64,000 nt of DNA from Pseudonocardia benzenivorans CB1190 (GCF_000196675.2 NC_015312.1:6712501-6776500), one strand, 5' to 3'. Shown: positions 1-8,677, numbered from the stretch's first letter. The notes: generated by a model not told the origin, from the sequence alone. Numbers and translations: made by a program.

Positions 1-2
1 GC

Positions 3-377
3 GCCCGCCCCGACCTGATCAACTACGGGCAGGTCGGCTTCGGGAGGCTCGCCACCCCGGAGGCCTGGCTGTCGACGTGGTCGGGGCTCAGCTCGAACGC
101 CGGGTTCGTGCGCTGCGCCCCCGGCGTGACGGCGCCGACGTTGTTCATCGAGCTCACCGGCGACCAGGCCGCGTTCCCCTCCGACTCCCGGCGGATGGTC
201 GAGGCGCTCGGCGCCGCCGACCTCACCCGCACCTCGGTGCGGGGGCTGCACTTCGGGGCCGCGATCGCCGACGGCGAGCCCACCGGGGCCGAGCTCGCCG
301 CTGCCGAGATCGCCGACTGGCTCGGCTCCCGGTTCGCGACCGCCCCACCCACTCCCGGCCCGAACCAGAGACGCTGA
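3..377 (+). CDS. alpha/beta-hydrolase-like protein, C-terminal part
   Basis: This is the 3' end of a gene whose start lies left of the window; the frame is open from base 3 to the TGA at 375-377. The visible part has the layout of the C-terminal third of an alpha/beta hydrolase. A strand reading APTLFIELTGDQAAFP resembles the strand-plus-acid segment, GLHFG lies where the catalytic histidine usually is, and a final amphipathic helix (EIADWLGSRF) follows. The nucleophile elbow would be upstream and cannot be checked, so the substrate is unknown. An IS30 element begins 75 bases downstream on the other strand. Confidence 0.5.
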   Translation, partial: ARPDLINYGQVGFGRLATPEAWLSTWSGLSSNAGFVRCAPGVTAPTLFIELTGDQAAFPSDSRRMVEALGAADLTRTSVRGLHFGAAIADGEPTGAELAAAEIADWLGSRFATAPPTPGPNQRR

Positions 378-451
378 GCCCGCGCCCGGGATGAGGCCCG
401 GCCGCGCTCCCCCTTCCGCGCGCAACCCCACTGCTCTCCCGGCGCCTCGGG

Positions 452-1801
452 TTCAGGGGGTGGTCGCAACACCGGTGGTTACTGGCCGCGACAGTAGTCG
501 GGTCAGTCTTTCCCCGGGGGTGTCCCAGTCCAGGGTTTTGCGGGGGCGGGAGTTGAGCTTGTCCGCGACCCGGTCCAGATCGGCGTGGGTGTGCACGGAC
601 AGATCGGTGCTTTTCGGGAAGTACTGGCGCAACAGCCCGTTGGTGTTCTCGTTGCTGCCCCGCTGCCAGGGGCTGTGTGGGTCGCAGAAATAGACCGGCA
701 ACTCCAGCGCCATGGTGATCTCGGCGTGGCGGGCCAGCTCGATGCCCTGGTCCCAGGTCAACGACCGGCGCACCATCGCGGGCAGCACCCGCATCGCGGC
801 GATCATCGCGTCCCGGACCTGGACTGCGCCGTGGCCCCCGGGCAGGTGCAGCAGCAACACGAACCGGGTGGTCCGCTCGACCAGCGTGCCGATCGCGGTC
901 TCGTTGCCGGTGCCGAGGATGAGATCGCCTTCCCAGTGCCCGGGCACGGCCCGGTCGGTGACCTCCGCGGGCCGCTGGGAGATCATGACCTTGTCCCGGA
1001 TCCGGGTCTGGTTGCGGTGTTGGCGTTGGTCGGGCAGCCGGTTCGGGCGGCGCAACGCCCGCCCGGTCCGGAGACACCCCGCGAGCTCGCGGCGCAGCTG
1101 CCCGCGGCCTTGGACGTAGAGGGCCTGGTAGACGCCCTGGTAGATGGTTTCGTGGGACACCCACATCTCCGGCCGGTCGGGGAAGTCTCGGCGCAGAGTC
1201 TGACTGATCTGCTCCGGGCTCCACTGCTGCTCGACCAGCCTGGTGTGTACGTGGGCGGCCAGCTCGGGGTGGGTGAGGAGTTTGGCGGGTGTGCGGCGGC
1301 GGGCGCGGGCCTCGGCTTTGGCCTGGGCCACCACCGCCCGGTACCGCAGCCGTTCGTGCTGGGGCCGGTCCCGGCCGCCGTGCGTGCCCGGGTCTGGCCC
1401 CAGGCGGTGCGGGCGCCCGTCAGGCAGCGGGGGCCGGCGTGGATAGCGCACGGTGCGGTTACGGGCCAGTTCCCGGCCGATGGTGGCGCGGTGGCGGCCC
1501 AGCCGCCGGGCGATCTCGGCCCGGCTGTGCCCGGCCGCCCAGCCCACGGCGATCTCTTCACGTTCGGCCAGGGACAGATAACGCCCGCCGGGCTCGGTCA
1601 GGTCCGGGATCATCCCACCAGACTCGACGACCCACCCCCGCCCGGCCGAGGCCGACACCCCCACCTCCGCGGCGGCCTGCGCGATCGTGGCCCCCGCCAA
1701 CCGGGCCCTCCAGAACCGGCGGACCCGTTCCCGCGGCACCCTCGGCGGACCGATCACACTCATCACCCCAGCTCGACAGGGTGTTGCGACGAACCCTTGA
1801 A
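452..1801 (-). mobile_element. IS30-family insertion sequence
   Basis: This is a complete element of about 1.35 kb with one transposase gene filling it. The terminal inverted repeats are visible at 452-473 (TTCAGGGGGTGG, then TCGCAACACC) and 1780-1801 (GGTGTTGCGA, then CGAACCCTTGAA), with 18 of 22 positions matching. I see no clear target duplication, so the exact outer bases may be off by one or two. It lies between the hydrolase remnant and the 3' end of the homogentisate-dioxygenase-like gene and appears intact. Confidence 0.85.
453..1766 (-). CDS. IS30-family transposase
   Basis: The 437-aa product has an N-terminal helix-turn-helix region and a second one typical of IS30 (LSLAEREEIAVGWAAGHSRA, then the ARRLGRHRATIGRELARN segment). 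A DDE integrase core follows: GHWEGDLILG carries the first Asp, LTWDQGIE the second, and the RGSNENTNG motif the catalytic Glu. Length and motif order are normal for IS30 transposases and no frameshift is seen, so the element may be active. The start is the first Met of an MM pair; the second is equally possible. Confidence 0.93.
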   Translation of the reverse strand: MMSVIGPPRVPRERVRRFWRARLAGATIAQAAAEVGVSASAGRGWVVESGGMIPDLTEPGGRYLSLAEREEIAVGWAAGHSRAEIARRLGRHRATIGRELARNRTVRYPRRPPLPDGRPHRLGPDPGTHGGRDRPQHERLRYRAVVAQAKAEARARRRTPAKLLTHPELAAHVHTRLVEQQWSPEQISQTLRRDFPDRPEMWVSHETIYQGVYQALYVQGRGQLRRELAGCLRTGRALRRPNRLPDQRQHRNQTRIRDKVMISQRPAEVTDRAVPGHWEGDLILGTGNETAIGTLVERTTRFVLLLHLPGGHGAVQVRDAMIAAMRVLPAMVRRSLTWDQGIELARHAEITMALELPVYFCDPHSPWQRGSNENTNGLLRQYFPKSTDLSVHTHADLDRVADKLNSRPRKTLDWDTPGERLTRLLSRPVTTGVATTP

Positions 1802-1868
1802 TCCACCCGCAAATGTGCGACGGTGAGGTTGCGCTCGGGGTGGGGCGCGGCGCGGCCGGCCGTCGTGC

Positions 1869-3068
1869 TCAGGCCGAGGGTCCCCGTCCGGACCAGGTCC
1901 AGGCGTAATCGGGGTCCTCGGCGGCCAGACCGCCCTCGCCGAGCTCCAGCGGGAGGAACGTGTCGACCATGACGGCCAGCTCGTCGAAGAACTCGGCGCC
2001 GATCGACCGCTCGACCGCACCGGGCTGCGGCCCGTGGCTGTGCCCGCCCGGGTGCAGGCTGACGGAGCCCTGGCCGATGCCGGAGCCCTTGCGCGCCTCG
2101 TAGTTCCCGCCGCAGTAGAACAGCACCTCGTCGGAGTCCACATTGGAGTGGTAGTACGGCACCGGGATCGACAGCGGGTGGTAGTCCACCTTGCGGGGCA
2201 CGAAGTTGCAGATCACGAAGTTCTCGCCCCCGAAGACCTGGTGCACGGGCGGCGGTTGGTGCACCCGGCCGGTGATCGGCTCGAAGTCGGCGATGTTGAA
2301 CGTGTACGGGTAGAGGCAGCCGTCCCAGCCCACGACGTCGAACGGGTGCGCGGGGTAGACGTACCGCGTGCCGGTGATGCCGCGCGAGCCACGGTGCTTC
2401 ACGAGCACCTCGACGTCGGTGCCGTCGTGGAGCAGCGGCTCGGTGGGACCGTGCAGGTCGCGCTCGCAGTACGGCGCGTGCTCCAGCAGCTGGCCGTACC
2501 GGGACAGGTACCGGCTGGGCGGCGCGATGTGCGAGTTCGCCTCGATCACATAGAGCCGCAACGGTTCCGAACCGGTCGGGAGCCAGCGGTGCGTGGTTCC
2601 GCGGGGGATCACGACGTAGTCGCCCTGCACGGCGGCCAGCGCGCCGAACACCGTCTCGACGGTGGCCGACCCCGACTCGACGTAGACGCACTCGTCGCCG
2701 GCGGCATTGCGGTAGAGCGGCGACGTCTCACCGGCGACGACGTAGCCGATCCGCACGTCGTCGTTGCCGAGGACCAGGCGTCGTCCGGTGATCGCGTCGA
2801 CGGCCTTCCAGTCCGGCGGGGTGAGCCGGTGCAGCTCGAGGTGGCGCGGCAGCAGGGGCCGGTTCTCGGTGGTCGACTGATCGGGCAGGTCCCACGGCGT
2901 CGCGTCGACGATCGCCGACGGCACCCCGAGGTGGTAGAGCAGCGAGGAGTCCGAGCCGAAGCCCTCCTCCCCCATGAGCTCCTCGTAGTGGAGCTCGCCG
3001 CCGTCCACGGGGCGGTGCTGGGTGTGCCGCTTGGGCGGGACGTGACCGACGCTCCTGAAGAACGCCAT
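1869..3068 (-). CDS. hmgA: homogentisate 1,2-dioxygenase family protein
   Basis: The 399-aa product resembles homogentisate 1,2-dioxygenase, an Fe(II) cupin enzyme that opens homogentisate to maleylacetoacetate in tyrosine and phenylalanine breakdown. The family-like segments include DYVVIPRGTTHRW in the first cupin, DVVGWDGCLYPYTFNI in the middle, PYYHSNVDSDEVLFY with candidate iron ligands, and SLHPGGHSHGPQPG near the C-terminus. The start at 3068 is chosen because a strong GGAGAGGGGG ribosome-binding site lies just upstream; the longer open frame to 3200 looks non-coding. It is slightly shorter than the usual 430-440 aa. No maleylacetoacetate isomerase or fumarylacetoacetase gene is adjacent, so the substrate assignment is inferred from the family only. 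Confidence 0.82.
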   Translation of the reverse strand: MAFFRSVGHVPPKRHTQHRPVDGGELHYEELMGEEGFGSDSSLLYHLGVPSAIVDATPWDLPDQSTTENRPLLPRHLELHRLTPPDWKAVDAITGRRLVLGNDDVRIGYVVAGETSPLYRNAAGDECVYVESGSATVETVFGALAAVQGDYVVIPRGTTHRWLPTGSEPLRLYVIEANSHIAPPSRYLSRYGQLLEHAPYCERDLHGPTEPLLHDGTDVEVLVKHRGSRGITGTRYVYPAHPFDVVGWDGCLYPYTFNIADFEPITGRVHQPPPVHQVFGGENFVICNFVPRKVDYHPLSIPVPYYHSNVDSDEVLFYCGGNYEARKGSGIGQGSVSLHPGGHSHGPQPGAVERSIGAEFFDELAVMVDTFLPLELGEGGLAAEDPDYAWTWSGRGPSA

Positions 3069-3241
3069 GGCGGTCCCCCTCTCCGCCGCGAGCCGCGCCG
3101 CGGGGCCGCGCCGGCGTCGATCTGTTCGGCCTGTGCTGTTTCGCAGCGTAGCCCGATGCGAAGGCGACGGAAGGGGACGAGAAGCCCGTTCCGTGCGCAT
3201 CTCCTCGTACGCTGACGCCGGACGACGGACGGGAGGCCTCG

Positions 3242-3922
3242 ATGTCCACGACGATCCCCGAGGTGTCGGTCGCCGAGGTCATGGCGGAGCTCGCCGCCCT
3301 CGACGACCCGCGGATCCGTGCGGTCAACGAGAAGCACGGCGACGACCACGGCGTGAACCTGACGAAGCTGCGCGCCGTCGCGGCGCGCCTGAAGAAGCAG
3401 CACGACCTCGCCCGCGCGCTCTGGGCGACCGGCGACTCGGCCGGCCGGCTGGTCGCGTTGCTCGCGTGCCGTCCCAGGGCGTTCGAGCGCGCCGAGCTCG
3501 ACGCCATGCTCCGCGAGGCACGCACCCCGAAGGTGCACGACTGGCTGGTGGGCTACGTCGTCGCGAAGAGCCCGTACGCCGAGGCCCTGCGGGTGAGCTG
3601 GCTCGCGGACCCCGATCCGGTGGTCGCGAGCGCGGGCTGGGCGCTGACGACGGAGCGGGTGGCCAAGAAGCCCGACGGCCTCGACCTCGCCGGCCTGCTC
3701 GACGTCATCGAGGCGGAACTGAAGGACGCGCCCGACCGGCTGCAGTGGGCGATGAACCACTGCCTGGCCCAGATCGGGATCGAGCACGCCGAGCACCGCG
3801 CCCGCGCGCTCGACATCGGCGAGCGCCTGCAGGTGCTCGCGGACTACCCGACGCCGCCGAACTGCACGTCGCCGTTCGCGCCGGCCTGGATCACGGAGAT
3901 GGTGCGGCGCCGCGAGGGCTGA
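3242..3922 (+). CDS. DNA alkylation repair protein, AlkD/HEAT-repeat type
   Basis: The 226-aa product resembles the AlkD-like family of HEAT-repeat DNA glycosylases, which excise positively charged N3/N7-alkylpurines. The helical pattern is clear: LRAVAARLKKQHDLARALW, WLADPDPVVASAGWALTTER and the C-terminal RLQWAMNHCLAQIG segment, which has the Trp/Asn/Gly spacing seen in this family. The N-terminal KHGDDHGVNLTKLR segment is also typical. The ATG is preceded by GGGAGGCC. It is divergent from the homogentisate-dioxygenase-like gene, with a 173-bp gap that probably holds both promoters, although I could not identify convincing boxes. Confidence 0.8.
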   Translation: MSTTIPEVSVAEVMAELAALDDPRIRAVNEKHGDDHGVNLTKLRAVAARLKKQHDLARALWATGDSAGRLVALLACRPRAFERAELDAMLREARTPKVHDWLVGYVVAKSPYAEALRVSWLADPDPVVASAGWALTTERVAKKPDGLDLAGLLDVIEAELKDAPDRLQWAMNHCLAQIGIEHAEHRARALDIGERLQVLADYPTPPNCTSPFAPAWITEMVRRREG

Positions 3923-4220
3923 CCGTCACCGACGGCACCGGATGCGGGCCGAAACACGGCCTGCCGCTCGGATTCGAGCGCGGGCGCGTCCCCGAGCGCG
4001 GTCGGGGTGACCGAGCAGGACGCAGCGGACCACGGCTGCCGACGTGCCGGGCCCAGGCGCGGGCCTCGTCGGACACACACGTCGAGACTGCGTCCGGAAG
4101 TAGAGAGAATCTGTCCTTGCGAGCGTGAAAACCTATAGCTACGATTGCAGGTATCGGATCGGAGCCAACCCCTCCGGTCCGCCATGCATCACTCGACCGC
4201 CGACACGAAGGGAGCCCCCG
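3923..4220 (+). other. intergenic region upstream of hsp20
   Basis: This gap of about 300 bases has no credible gene. Its last 100 bases are noticeably AT-richer around 4126-4155 (GTGAAAACCTATAGCTACGA), where a promoter for the following heat-shock gene is expected. I see no HspR (HAIR) or HrcA (CIRCE) operator. Confidence 0.4.
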
Positions 4221-4658
4221 ATGTTGATGCGTACCGACCCCTTCCGTGAGCTGGACCGACTCGCTCAGCAGGCCTTCGGCGCGGTCGGCACCTGGTCCCG
4301 GCCCAGCCCGGTCCCGATGGATGCCTACCGCCGCGACGACGAGTTCGTCGTCGAGCTCGACCTTCCGGGCGTCGCGCCCGACGCGATCGAGCTGTCCGTC
4401 GAGCGCAACGTGCTCACGGTCAAGGCCGAGCGGCGCCCCACCGCCCGCGGGGAGGACTGCGAGATGCAGATCGCGGAACGTCCCCTCGGCGTCTTCTCCC
4501 GGCAGCTGTTCCTCGGCGACGGCCTCGACACCGACCACATCTCGGCGAACTACGAGGCGGGCGTCCTGGTCCTGACGATCCCGGTCGCGGAGAAGGCGAA
4601 GCCCCGCAGGATCGCGATCTCCCACCACGACCACGAGCGTCGGGCCATCGACGCCTGA
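4221..4658 (+). CDS. Hsp20 / alpha-crystallin small heat-shock protein
   Basis: The 145-aa product is a small ATP-independent holdase chaperone. It begins MLMRTDPFRELDRLAQQAFG, the usual N-terminal arm, and has a full alpha-crystallin domain: VPMDAYRRDDEFVVELDLPG, ELSVERNVLTVKAER and the conserved L-x-x-G loop region with YEAGVLVLTIPVAE. The I-x-I-like tail is represented by PRRIAIS. The start at 4221 is preceded by GAAGGGAG; an upstream in-frame extension from 4125 crosses the likely promoter and is rejected. It is monocistronic. Confidence 0.93.
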   Translation: MLMRTDPFRELDRLAQQAFGAVGTWSRPSPVPMDAYRRDDEFVVELDLPGVAPDAIELSVERNVLTVKAERRPTARGEDCEMQIAERPLGVFSRQLFLGDGLDTDHISANYEAGVLVLTIPVAEKAKPRRIAISHHDHERRAIDA

Positions 4659-5027
4659 GGCCGGCCGTGGGAGCCGTCCTGGGGACGAGCCCGGCACCTC
4701 GCCGCCCGGACCTGCCCGACCAGGTCACGGTCGACCGGATCTTCGTCGCGATCGTCGAGTCGAACTTCCCCTCCGACGCGCCCGTCCCACGCCGGACGCC
4801 GCCGTCCGCAGCCGTCACGGTTCTGCGGGACCGGGGAGGCCGGGACTGGCAGTCCGGCGCCACCGGCACGGTGGCGCGCCGGCCGAGCCCGGCCTGTGTC
4901 AGCCGGGCGAGGCTGCGTCGGGAGCGCAGTCCTCCGGGTCGGCGCGGGGTACCGAACTGGTCGACGACCCCGGGAGGTGAGCCCGTACAGGCAGTCGTTC
5001 ATCGTTCACACGTACCAGTCGTCCGAC
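4659..5027 (+). other. intergenic region with no recognisable gene
   Basis: No supported gene was found. A long open frame crosses it on the plus strand, but its translation is Arg/Pro-rich and low in structure, as expected for chance open frames in GC-rich DNA. Confidence 0.4.
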
Positions 5028-5053
5028 GGCCCGGCCGGGAGCCCGGCCGGGCC
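5028..5053. repeat. perfect 12-bp inverted repeat, possible terminator or hairpin
   Basis: GGCCCGGCCGGG at 5028-5039 is the exact reverse complement of 5042-5053, with AG between them. It would form a very stable hairpin. There is no T-run, so an intrinsic terminator (L-shaped or I-shaped) is possible but unproven. It lies 370 bases after hsp20 and 14 bases before a small open frame. Confidence 0.45.
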
Positions 5054-5067
5054 ACACCCTGGAAGGT

Positions 5068-5289
5068 ATGCACGTGCCGCCGTTGGAGATCGACGTCGCG
5101 CTCTCATCGATTCCCCGTCACGACAGCACCCTGCATCAGACCAGCGTGCGCAACGCCCTCGCGGCGATCCACGGGATCGACGGCCCGTTCGACGCGGTCG
5201 ACGACGTGGATGTTCACGACGCGACCGTGCCTGGCGCCGGTGCGCTGCGCGAGCTCGTCGCGCTGCACGGGCTTCCACCCGACCGGTGA
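5068..5289 (+). CDS. small hypothetical protein
   Basis: This is a 73-aa open frame with a GGAAGG element immediately before the ATG and codons that mostly end in G or C. The product (starting MHVPPLEIDVALSSIPRHDS) is acidic, with no Cys, no membrane segment and no family I recognise. The ribosome-binding-site spacing is short, and the frame lies directly behind a strong hairpin, so it could be a chance frame. Confidence 0.3.
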   Translation: MHVPPLEIDVALSSIPRHDSTLHQTSVRNALAAIHGIDGPFDAVDDVDVHDATVPGAGALRELVALHGLPPDR

Positions 5290-5472
5290 GCTCGTGCCGA
5301 GACCATCGGTGATCGCGCCTTCGGCGTGCGGCCCGGTGGCCCCGAGCTTGTCGCGGCCGCCCTCTCCATCAAGGACGCTGCGCTCCGCGTCGCCTTCGGC
5401 GACAGACCTTCGGTTTGCCCTTGACAACCCCTCGTTTACTTCGCATCGAGTCCAAGAGCGAATCTGCTCTCG

Positions 5473-6120
5473 CTACGAGGTGAGGTAGCGGATGACGGCA
5501 AGCACGCGGCGGTGGTCGTCGTCGGTGATCGAGAGGCCCAGGAGGTCGTAGATGCGCGAGACGTGCTGGACGACGGCCTTCTCGGAGATTCCGAGCCTGC
5601 GGGCGATGCCGGAGTTGGTGCGTCCCTGTGCGACCAGCTCGATGACGTCGCTCTGGCGTGGGGTCAACCGGGTGAGTGCGTCGTGGCCCGACCGTGCACG
5701 GCTTAGCATCGCCGAGACGACCTCGGGGTCGAGCACGGTCCCGCCGCCGGCGACGATGTCGAGGTCGCGACAGAAGCCGGCGACGTCGGCGACTCGTTGC
5801 TTGAGCAGGTAGCCGACGCCGGCCGGGCGGTCGGCGAGCAGCTCCTGGGCGTACTGGCGGTGCACGTATTGCGACAGCACGAGGACCGCGGTGGCCGGAT
5901 GCGCCGCGCGGATCGCGATGGCGGCGCGCAGCCCGTCCTCGGTGTGCTCGGGAGGCATCCGGATGTCGGTGAGCACCAGGTCGGGCCGGTGGCGGGAGGC
6001 GTGGGAGACCAGGTCGACGGCGTTGTCGGCGACGGCCGCCACCTCGTACCCTGCTCCCTCCAGGAGCAGGACGAGGCCCTCGCGCAGGAGCGCCTCGTCC
6101 TCGCCGATCACGACTCGCAC
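5473..6120 (-). CDS. NarL/LuxR-type response regulator
   Basis: The 215-aa product has an N-terminal receiver domain (IGEDEALLREG acidic pocket, phospho-acceptor Asp in LVLTDIRMPPEH, Lys in YLLKQRV) and a C-terminal LuxR helix-turn-helix (LTPRQSDVIELVAQGRTNSG, IARRLGISEKAVVQHVSRIY). It should be phosphorylated by the kinase encoded immediately upstream. The GTG at 6120 is preferred because GGAG lies five bases upstream; the in-frame GTG at 6135 is an alternative. The start overlaps the kinase stop, which implies translational coupling. Because the kinase gene is disrupted, this regulator may now lack its partner and its original promoter. Confidence 0.9.
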   Translation of the reverse strand: MRVVIGEDEALLREGLVLLLEGAGYEVAAVADNAVDLVSHASRHRPDLVLTDIRMPPEHTEDGLRAAIAIRAAHPATAVLVLSQYVHRQYAQELLADRPAGVGYLLKQRVADVAGFCRDLDIVAGGGTVLDPEVVSAMLSRARSGHDALTRLTPRQSDVIELVAQGRTNSGIARRLGISEKAVVQHVSRIYDLLGLSITDDDHRRVLAVIRYLTS

Positions 6121-7052
6121 GGCAGCTCCACGCACAGCCGTGTGCCCTGCCCCGGCGGGCTCGCCAGACTCAGCCTGCCGCCGAGGGCCTCGACGCGGTC
6201 GGCGATCCCGCGCAGGCCGCTGCCCCTGTCGAGGTGTGCGCCGCCGACGCCGTCGTCACGGACCTCGATGCCCAGCCGGCGGCTGTCGTGGGCCAGGGTC
6301 ACCCACAGCTTCTGCGCCCCGGCGTGTTTCACGGCGTTGGCCACGGCCTCCGCGACGCTGAAGTAGGCGGCGGTCTCGACGGCGGCGGGCAGGGCCGTGT
6401 CGTCGGCGGGCAGGCTCAGGGTGCTGGGCAGCGGGATCCGGTCGACGAGCTCCTGCACGGCGGCGAAGAGCCCGCGCTGGGCGAGCAGGGCCGGCAGAAT
6501 CCCGTGCACGAGGCCGCGGAGCTCGGTGATCGCGGTCTCGGCGTCGGCCCGCACCGCCTCGGCCTGTTCGGCGAGGGGCGGGGCCGCGCGGACGGCGAGC
6601 TGCCCGGCGCGCACGGCGAGGACGACGAGGTGAGCCTGCAGACCGTCGTGCAGGTCATGGGCGAGACGGCGGCGTTCGAGATCGCCGGACTCCACGATGC
6701 GGGCCCGGGACTCCCGCAGGGCCGCGCGTCCCGCGAGCAGCTCGGCGGTCAGGCGTTCGCGTTCCATCGCCAGGGCGACCACGCGGCCGGCGGCGCGGAC
6801 CAGCGCGGGGTCGGGCAGCACGACGGCGTCGTAGACGATCGCGCCCACGCGCTCGCCGGCGCTCTCGACCTCGACGGCCTTCCGCGGCGCGCCCTCCTCC
6901 GGCAGGACGGCCGAGGTACCGGCCGCGTCGGTGTGGCGGCCCTGCGCGGGCAGCCAGAACAACAGTTGCAACGACGGGTCGCCCAGCGTCACCGCGAGTG
7001 CGTCACGCAGCTCGCCGCGGCCCGCCTCGGCGGCGCCGAGCCAGGCGCCTAG
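6108..7052 (-). pseudogene. sensor histidine kinase, C-terminal half (gene split by insertion)
   Basis: These are the last 314 codons of a NarX/DesK-class kinase. Visible parts are a coiled linker, a HisKA_3 box with the phospho-accepting His (LAHDLHDGLQAHLV), the N box (VAEAVANAVKHAG) and the G box (EVRDDGVGGAHLDRGSGLRG). The reading begins in the codons CTA GGC GCC TGG at 7041-7052, exactly at a CTAG duplication. The membrane half of the same gene ends in GAG GAG CTA G at 35739-35742. Joining the halves restores an uninterrupted frame (EIEELGAWLGAAEAG) of about 590 aa. The fragment lacks its own start and sensor, so the kinase should not work as a membrane sensor. Confidence 0.9.
7049..7052. 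repeat. CTAG target duplication, left copy
   Basis: CTAG lies between the kinase C-terminal half and the left terminal bases (ACGAGTAA) of the IS982-type element. The partner copy is at 35739-35742. Confidence 0.85.
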
Positions 7053-7128
7053 ACGAGTAAGACGTCGTTTCAGAAGTCGGCGCGTTAATCCTATGTGGAG
7101 TCGCGCTGGTAGCTGATCATGCTCGGCG

Positions 7129-7968
7129 ATGTCGAGACGATCTTGTGTCGAGCGATTGGTGAGCGACGAGCTGTGGGCGGTGGTGGAGCCGCTGCTCCCG
7201 ACGAGGCCGCGCCGGCCGAAGCGGGGACGGACCGGCCGGCCGCGGGTGCCGGACCGGGCCGCGCTGGCCGGGATCGTGTTCGTGCTCAAGACCGGGATCA
7301 GCTGGAACGCCCTGCCCGCCGAGCTCGGCTGCGGGTCCGGGGTGACCTGCTGGCGACGCCTGCAGGAATGGCAGCGGGCCGGGGTGTGGGCGGAACTGCA
7401 CCGAGTGATGCTCGACCGTCTCGCCCAGCAGGACCTGCTCGGCTGGTCACGGGCGGCGGTGGACAGCGTGAGTGTGCGGGCCAAACGCCGCGGAGAGGCC
7501 ACCGGGCCCTCGCCGACCGACCGCGGCAAGGCGGGCAGCAAGTACCACGTGCTCTGCGACCGCGACGGGCTCCCGCTGCACGCGATGGTCACCGGTGCGA
7601 ACACCCACGACAGTCGGATGCTCGCCCCACTGCTGGACACCAACCCCGGCGTCCGCGAACGGGCCGGTCGGCCGGGTCGGCCGCGACGTCGACCGGGCAA
7701 GCTGCACGCCGACAAGGGCTACGACTATCCGCGTTGTCGCCGCTACCTGGCCGGGCGTGGGATCGGGGTGCGGATCGCCCGGCGTGGGATCGAGGACTCC
7801 ACCCGGCTCGGGCGGGTCCGCTGGGTCGTGGAACGCACCATGTCCTGGCTGCTGGACTTCCGCCGCCTCGCGCTGCGCTACGACCGCGCCGAAGCGACGA
7901 TCACCGCGCTGTTGTCGCTGGCCTGCGCCCTGATCTGCCACCGCCGTCTCACCGGGAGCCGGTCGTAA
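7129..7968 (+). CDS. IS5-family transposase, copy 1
   Basis: The 279-aa product has the N-terminal DUF4096-type segment common in IS5 relatives (LVSDELWAVVEPLLPTRPRR, then GIVFVLKTGISWNALPAELG). It also has a DDE catalytic core, with Asp in AAVDSVSVRAKRRG, Asp in KLHADKGYDYPR and Glu in VRWVVERTMSWL. It is full length with no frameshift, so it may be active. It is near the left end of the element, and its promoter presumably overlaps the terminal repeat. The protein is identical to that of copy 2 (33222-34061). Confidence 0.93.
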   Translation: MSRRSCVERLVSDELWAVVEPLLPTRPRRPKRGRTGRPRVPDRAALAGIVFVLKTGISWNALPAELGCGSGVTCWRRLQEWQRAGVWAELHRVMLDRLAQQDLLGWSRAAVDSVSVRAKRRGEATGPSPTDRGKAGSKYHVLCDRDGLPLHAMVTGANTHDSRMLAPLLDTNPGVRERAGRPGRPRRRPGKLHADKGYDYPRCRRYLAGRGIGVRIARRGIEDSTRLGRVRWVVERTMSWLLDFRRLALRYDRAEATITALLSLACALICHRRLTGSRS

Positions 7969-8015
7969 CCGGCGTGACATCCGCCCCCCCGGCCGCCCTC
8001 ACCAGGGTCGGCCGG

Positions 8016-8609
8016 CTACGAAGTCGATGCCAGTGGTCGCCAGGCCAGCCACTCCAGGGCCCGGTCGGCCTCGTCGGGGTCGAAGCGGTTCGGGTCGAAC
8101 GGCCCGCCCGCCCACTCCAGACGCTCAGCGTGGTCAGGATGGGCAGGATCGGCGAGTGCGGCCTGGAAGTCCTCGTACCCCCAGATCCCGCCGACGTCCT
8201 CAGGCGGGCACGCCCCCTGCCCTGCGACACAGCGCGGGTAGCGCACCCCCGGCTCGGCGGTCTCGACCGCCTCGACGGCGATCTCATGGGTCCAGTTGTC
8301 GCCGAAGTCGTAGATGTAGCCGAACCGATCACCAGCCTTGACCAGCCGAAACAGCTTGGCCTTGGTCTCGTCGGCAACGCCCTGGGAGGGCCTGTCGGGG
8401 TCTGGGATCCCGTAGCGGCGCCCGGCGATCTCGAACTCGTGCAGATGCGAGTTCGTCCAGCCCATCACCGACTGCACCACCCCGTGCAACACCGCCAAGT
8501 CGATCTCGCCCGGCACCTGCACCCGACGCCGGACCGACGGCGCCACCTCGACCAACACGATCTCCAACTCGAAGATCTTCGTCTTCGCAGACACACGAGG
8601 CGCGACCAC
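8016..8609 (-). CDS. pRiA4b ORF-3-like passenger protein, copy 1
   Basis: The 197-aa product matches the plasmid pRiA4b ORF-3 family: IFELEIVLVEVAPSVRRRVQ, HGVVQSVMGWTNSHLHEFEI, then GDRFGYIYDFGDNWTHEI and RYPRCVAGQGACPPEDVGG with its Cys pair. The function of the family is not established. The gene is convergent with the transposase and lies wholly inside the terminal repeats, so it moves with the element. The start is a GTG at 8609; an in-frame GTG at the VSAKTK segment is an alternative. An identical copy is at 34109-34702. Confidence 0.85.
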   Translation of the reverse strand: MVAPRVSAKTKIFELEIVLVEVAPSVRRRVQVPGEIDLAVLHGVVQSVMGWTNSHLHEFEIAGRRYGIPDPDRPSQGVADETKAKLFRLVKAGDRFGYIYDFGDNWTHEIAVEAVETAEPGVRYPRCVAGQGACPPEDVGGIWGYEDFQAALADPAHPDHAERLEWAGGPFDPNRFDPDEADRALEWLAWRPLASTS

Positions 8610-8677
8610 CAGCCGATGCTCTCAGCCGTCGCCGACACTGACAGGACCGGGCCCACCACTTCTGAAACGACGTCTAA

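Larger units (their letters stand above)
7061..8674 (+). mobile_element. IS5-family element with passenger gene, copy 1 (1614 bp)
   Basis: The ends are perfect inverted repeats: GACGTCGTTTCAGAAGT at 7061-7077 and its complement at 8658-8674. It is flanked by TAA on both sides. It contains a transposase gene on the plus strand and a convergent pRiA4b-ORF3-like gene on the minus strand. It appears identical to the copy at 33154-34767 and has the same orientation. Its left flank (ACGAGTAA) is the outer tip of the IS982-type element. Confidence 0.9.

Noticed and set aside
3069..3200. N-terminal extension of the homogentisate-dioxygenase-like gene to 3200
   Set aside because: The extension is Arg/Ser-rich and unlike the family; a strong ribosome-binding site precedes the ATG at 3068.
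4667..5488. 273-codon open frame between hsp20 and the response regulator
   Set aside because: Ser/Arg/Pro-rich with no domain pattern; it crosses a 12-bp hairpin and runs into the regulator gene antisense.
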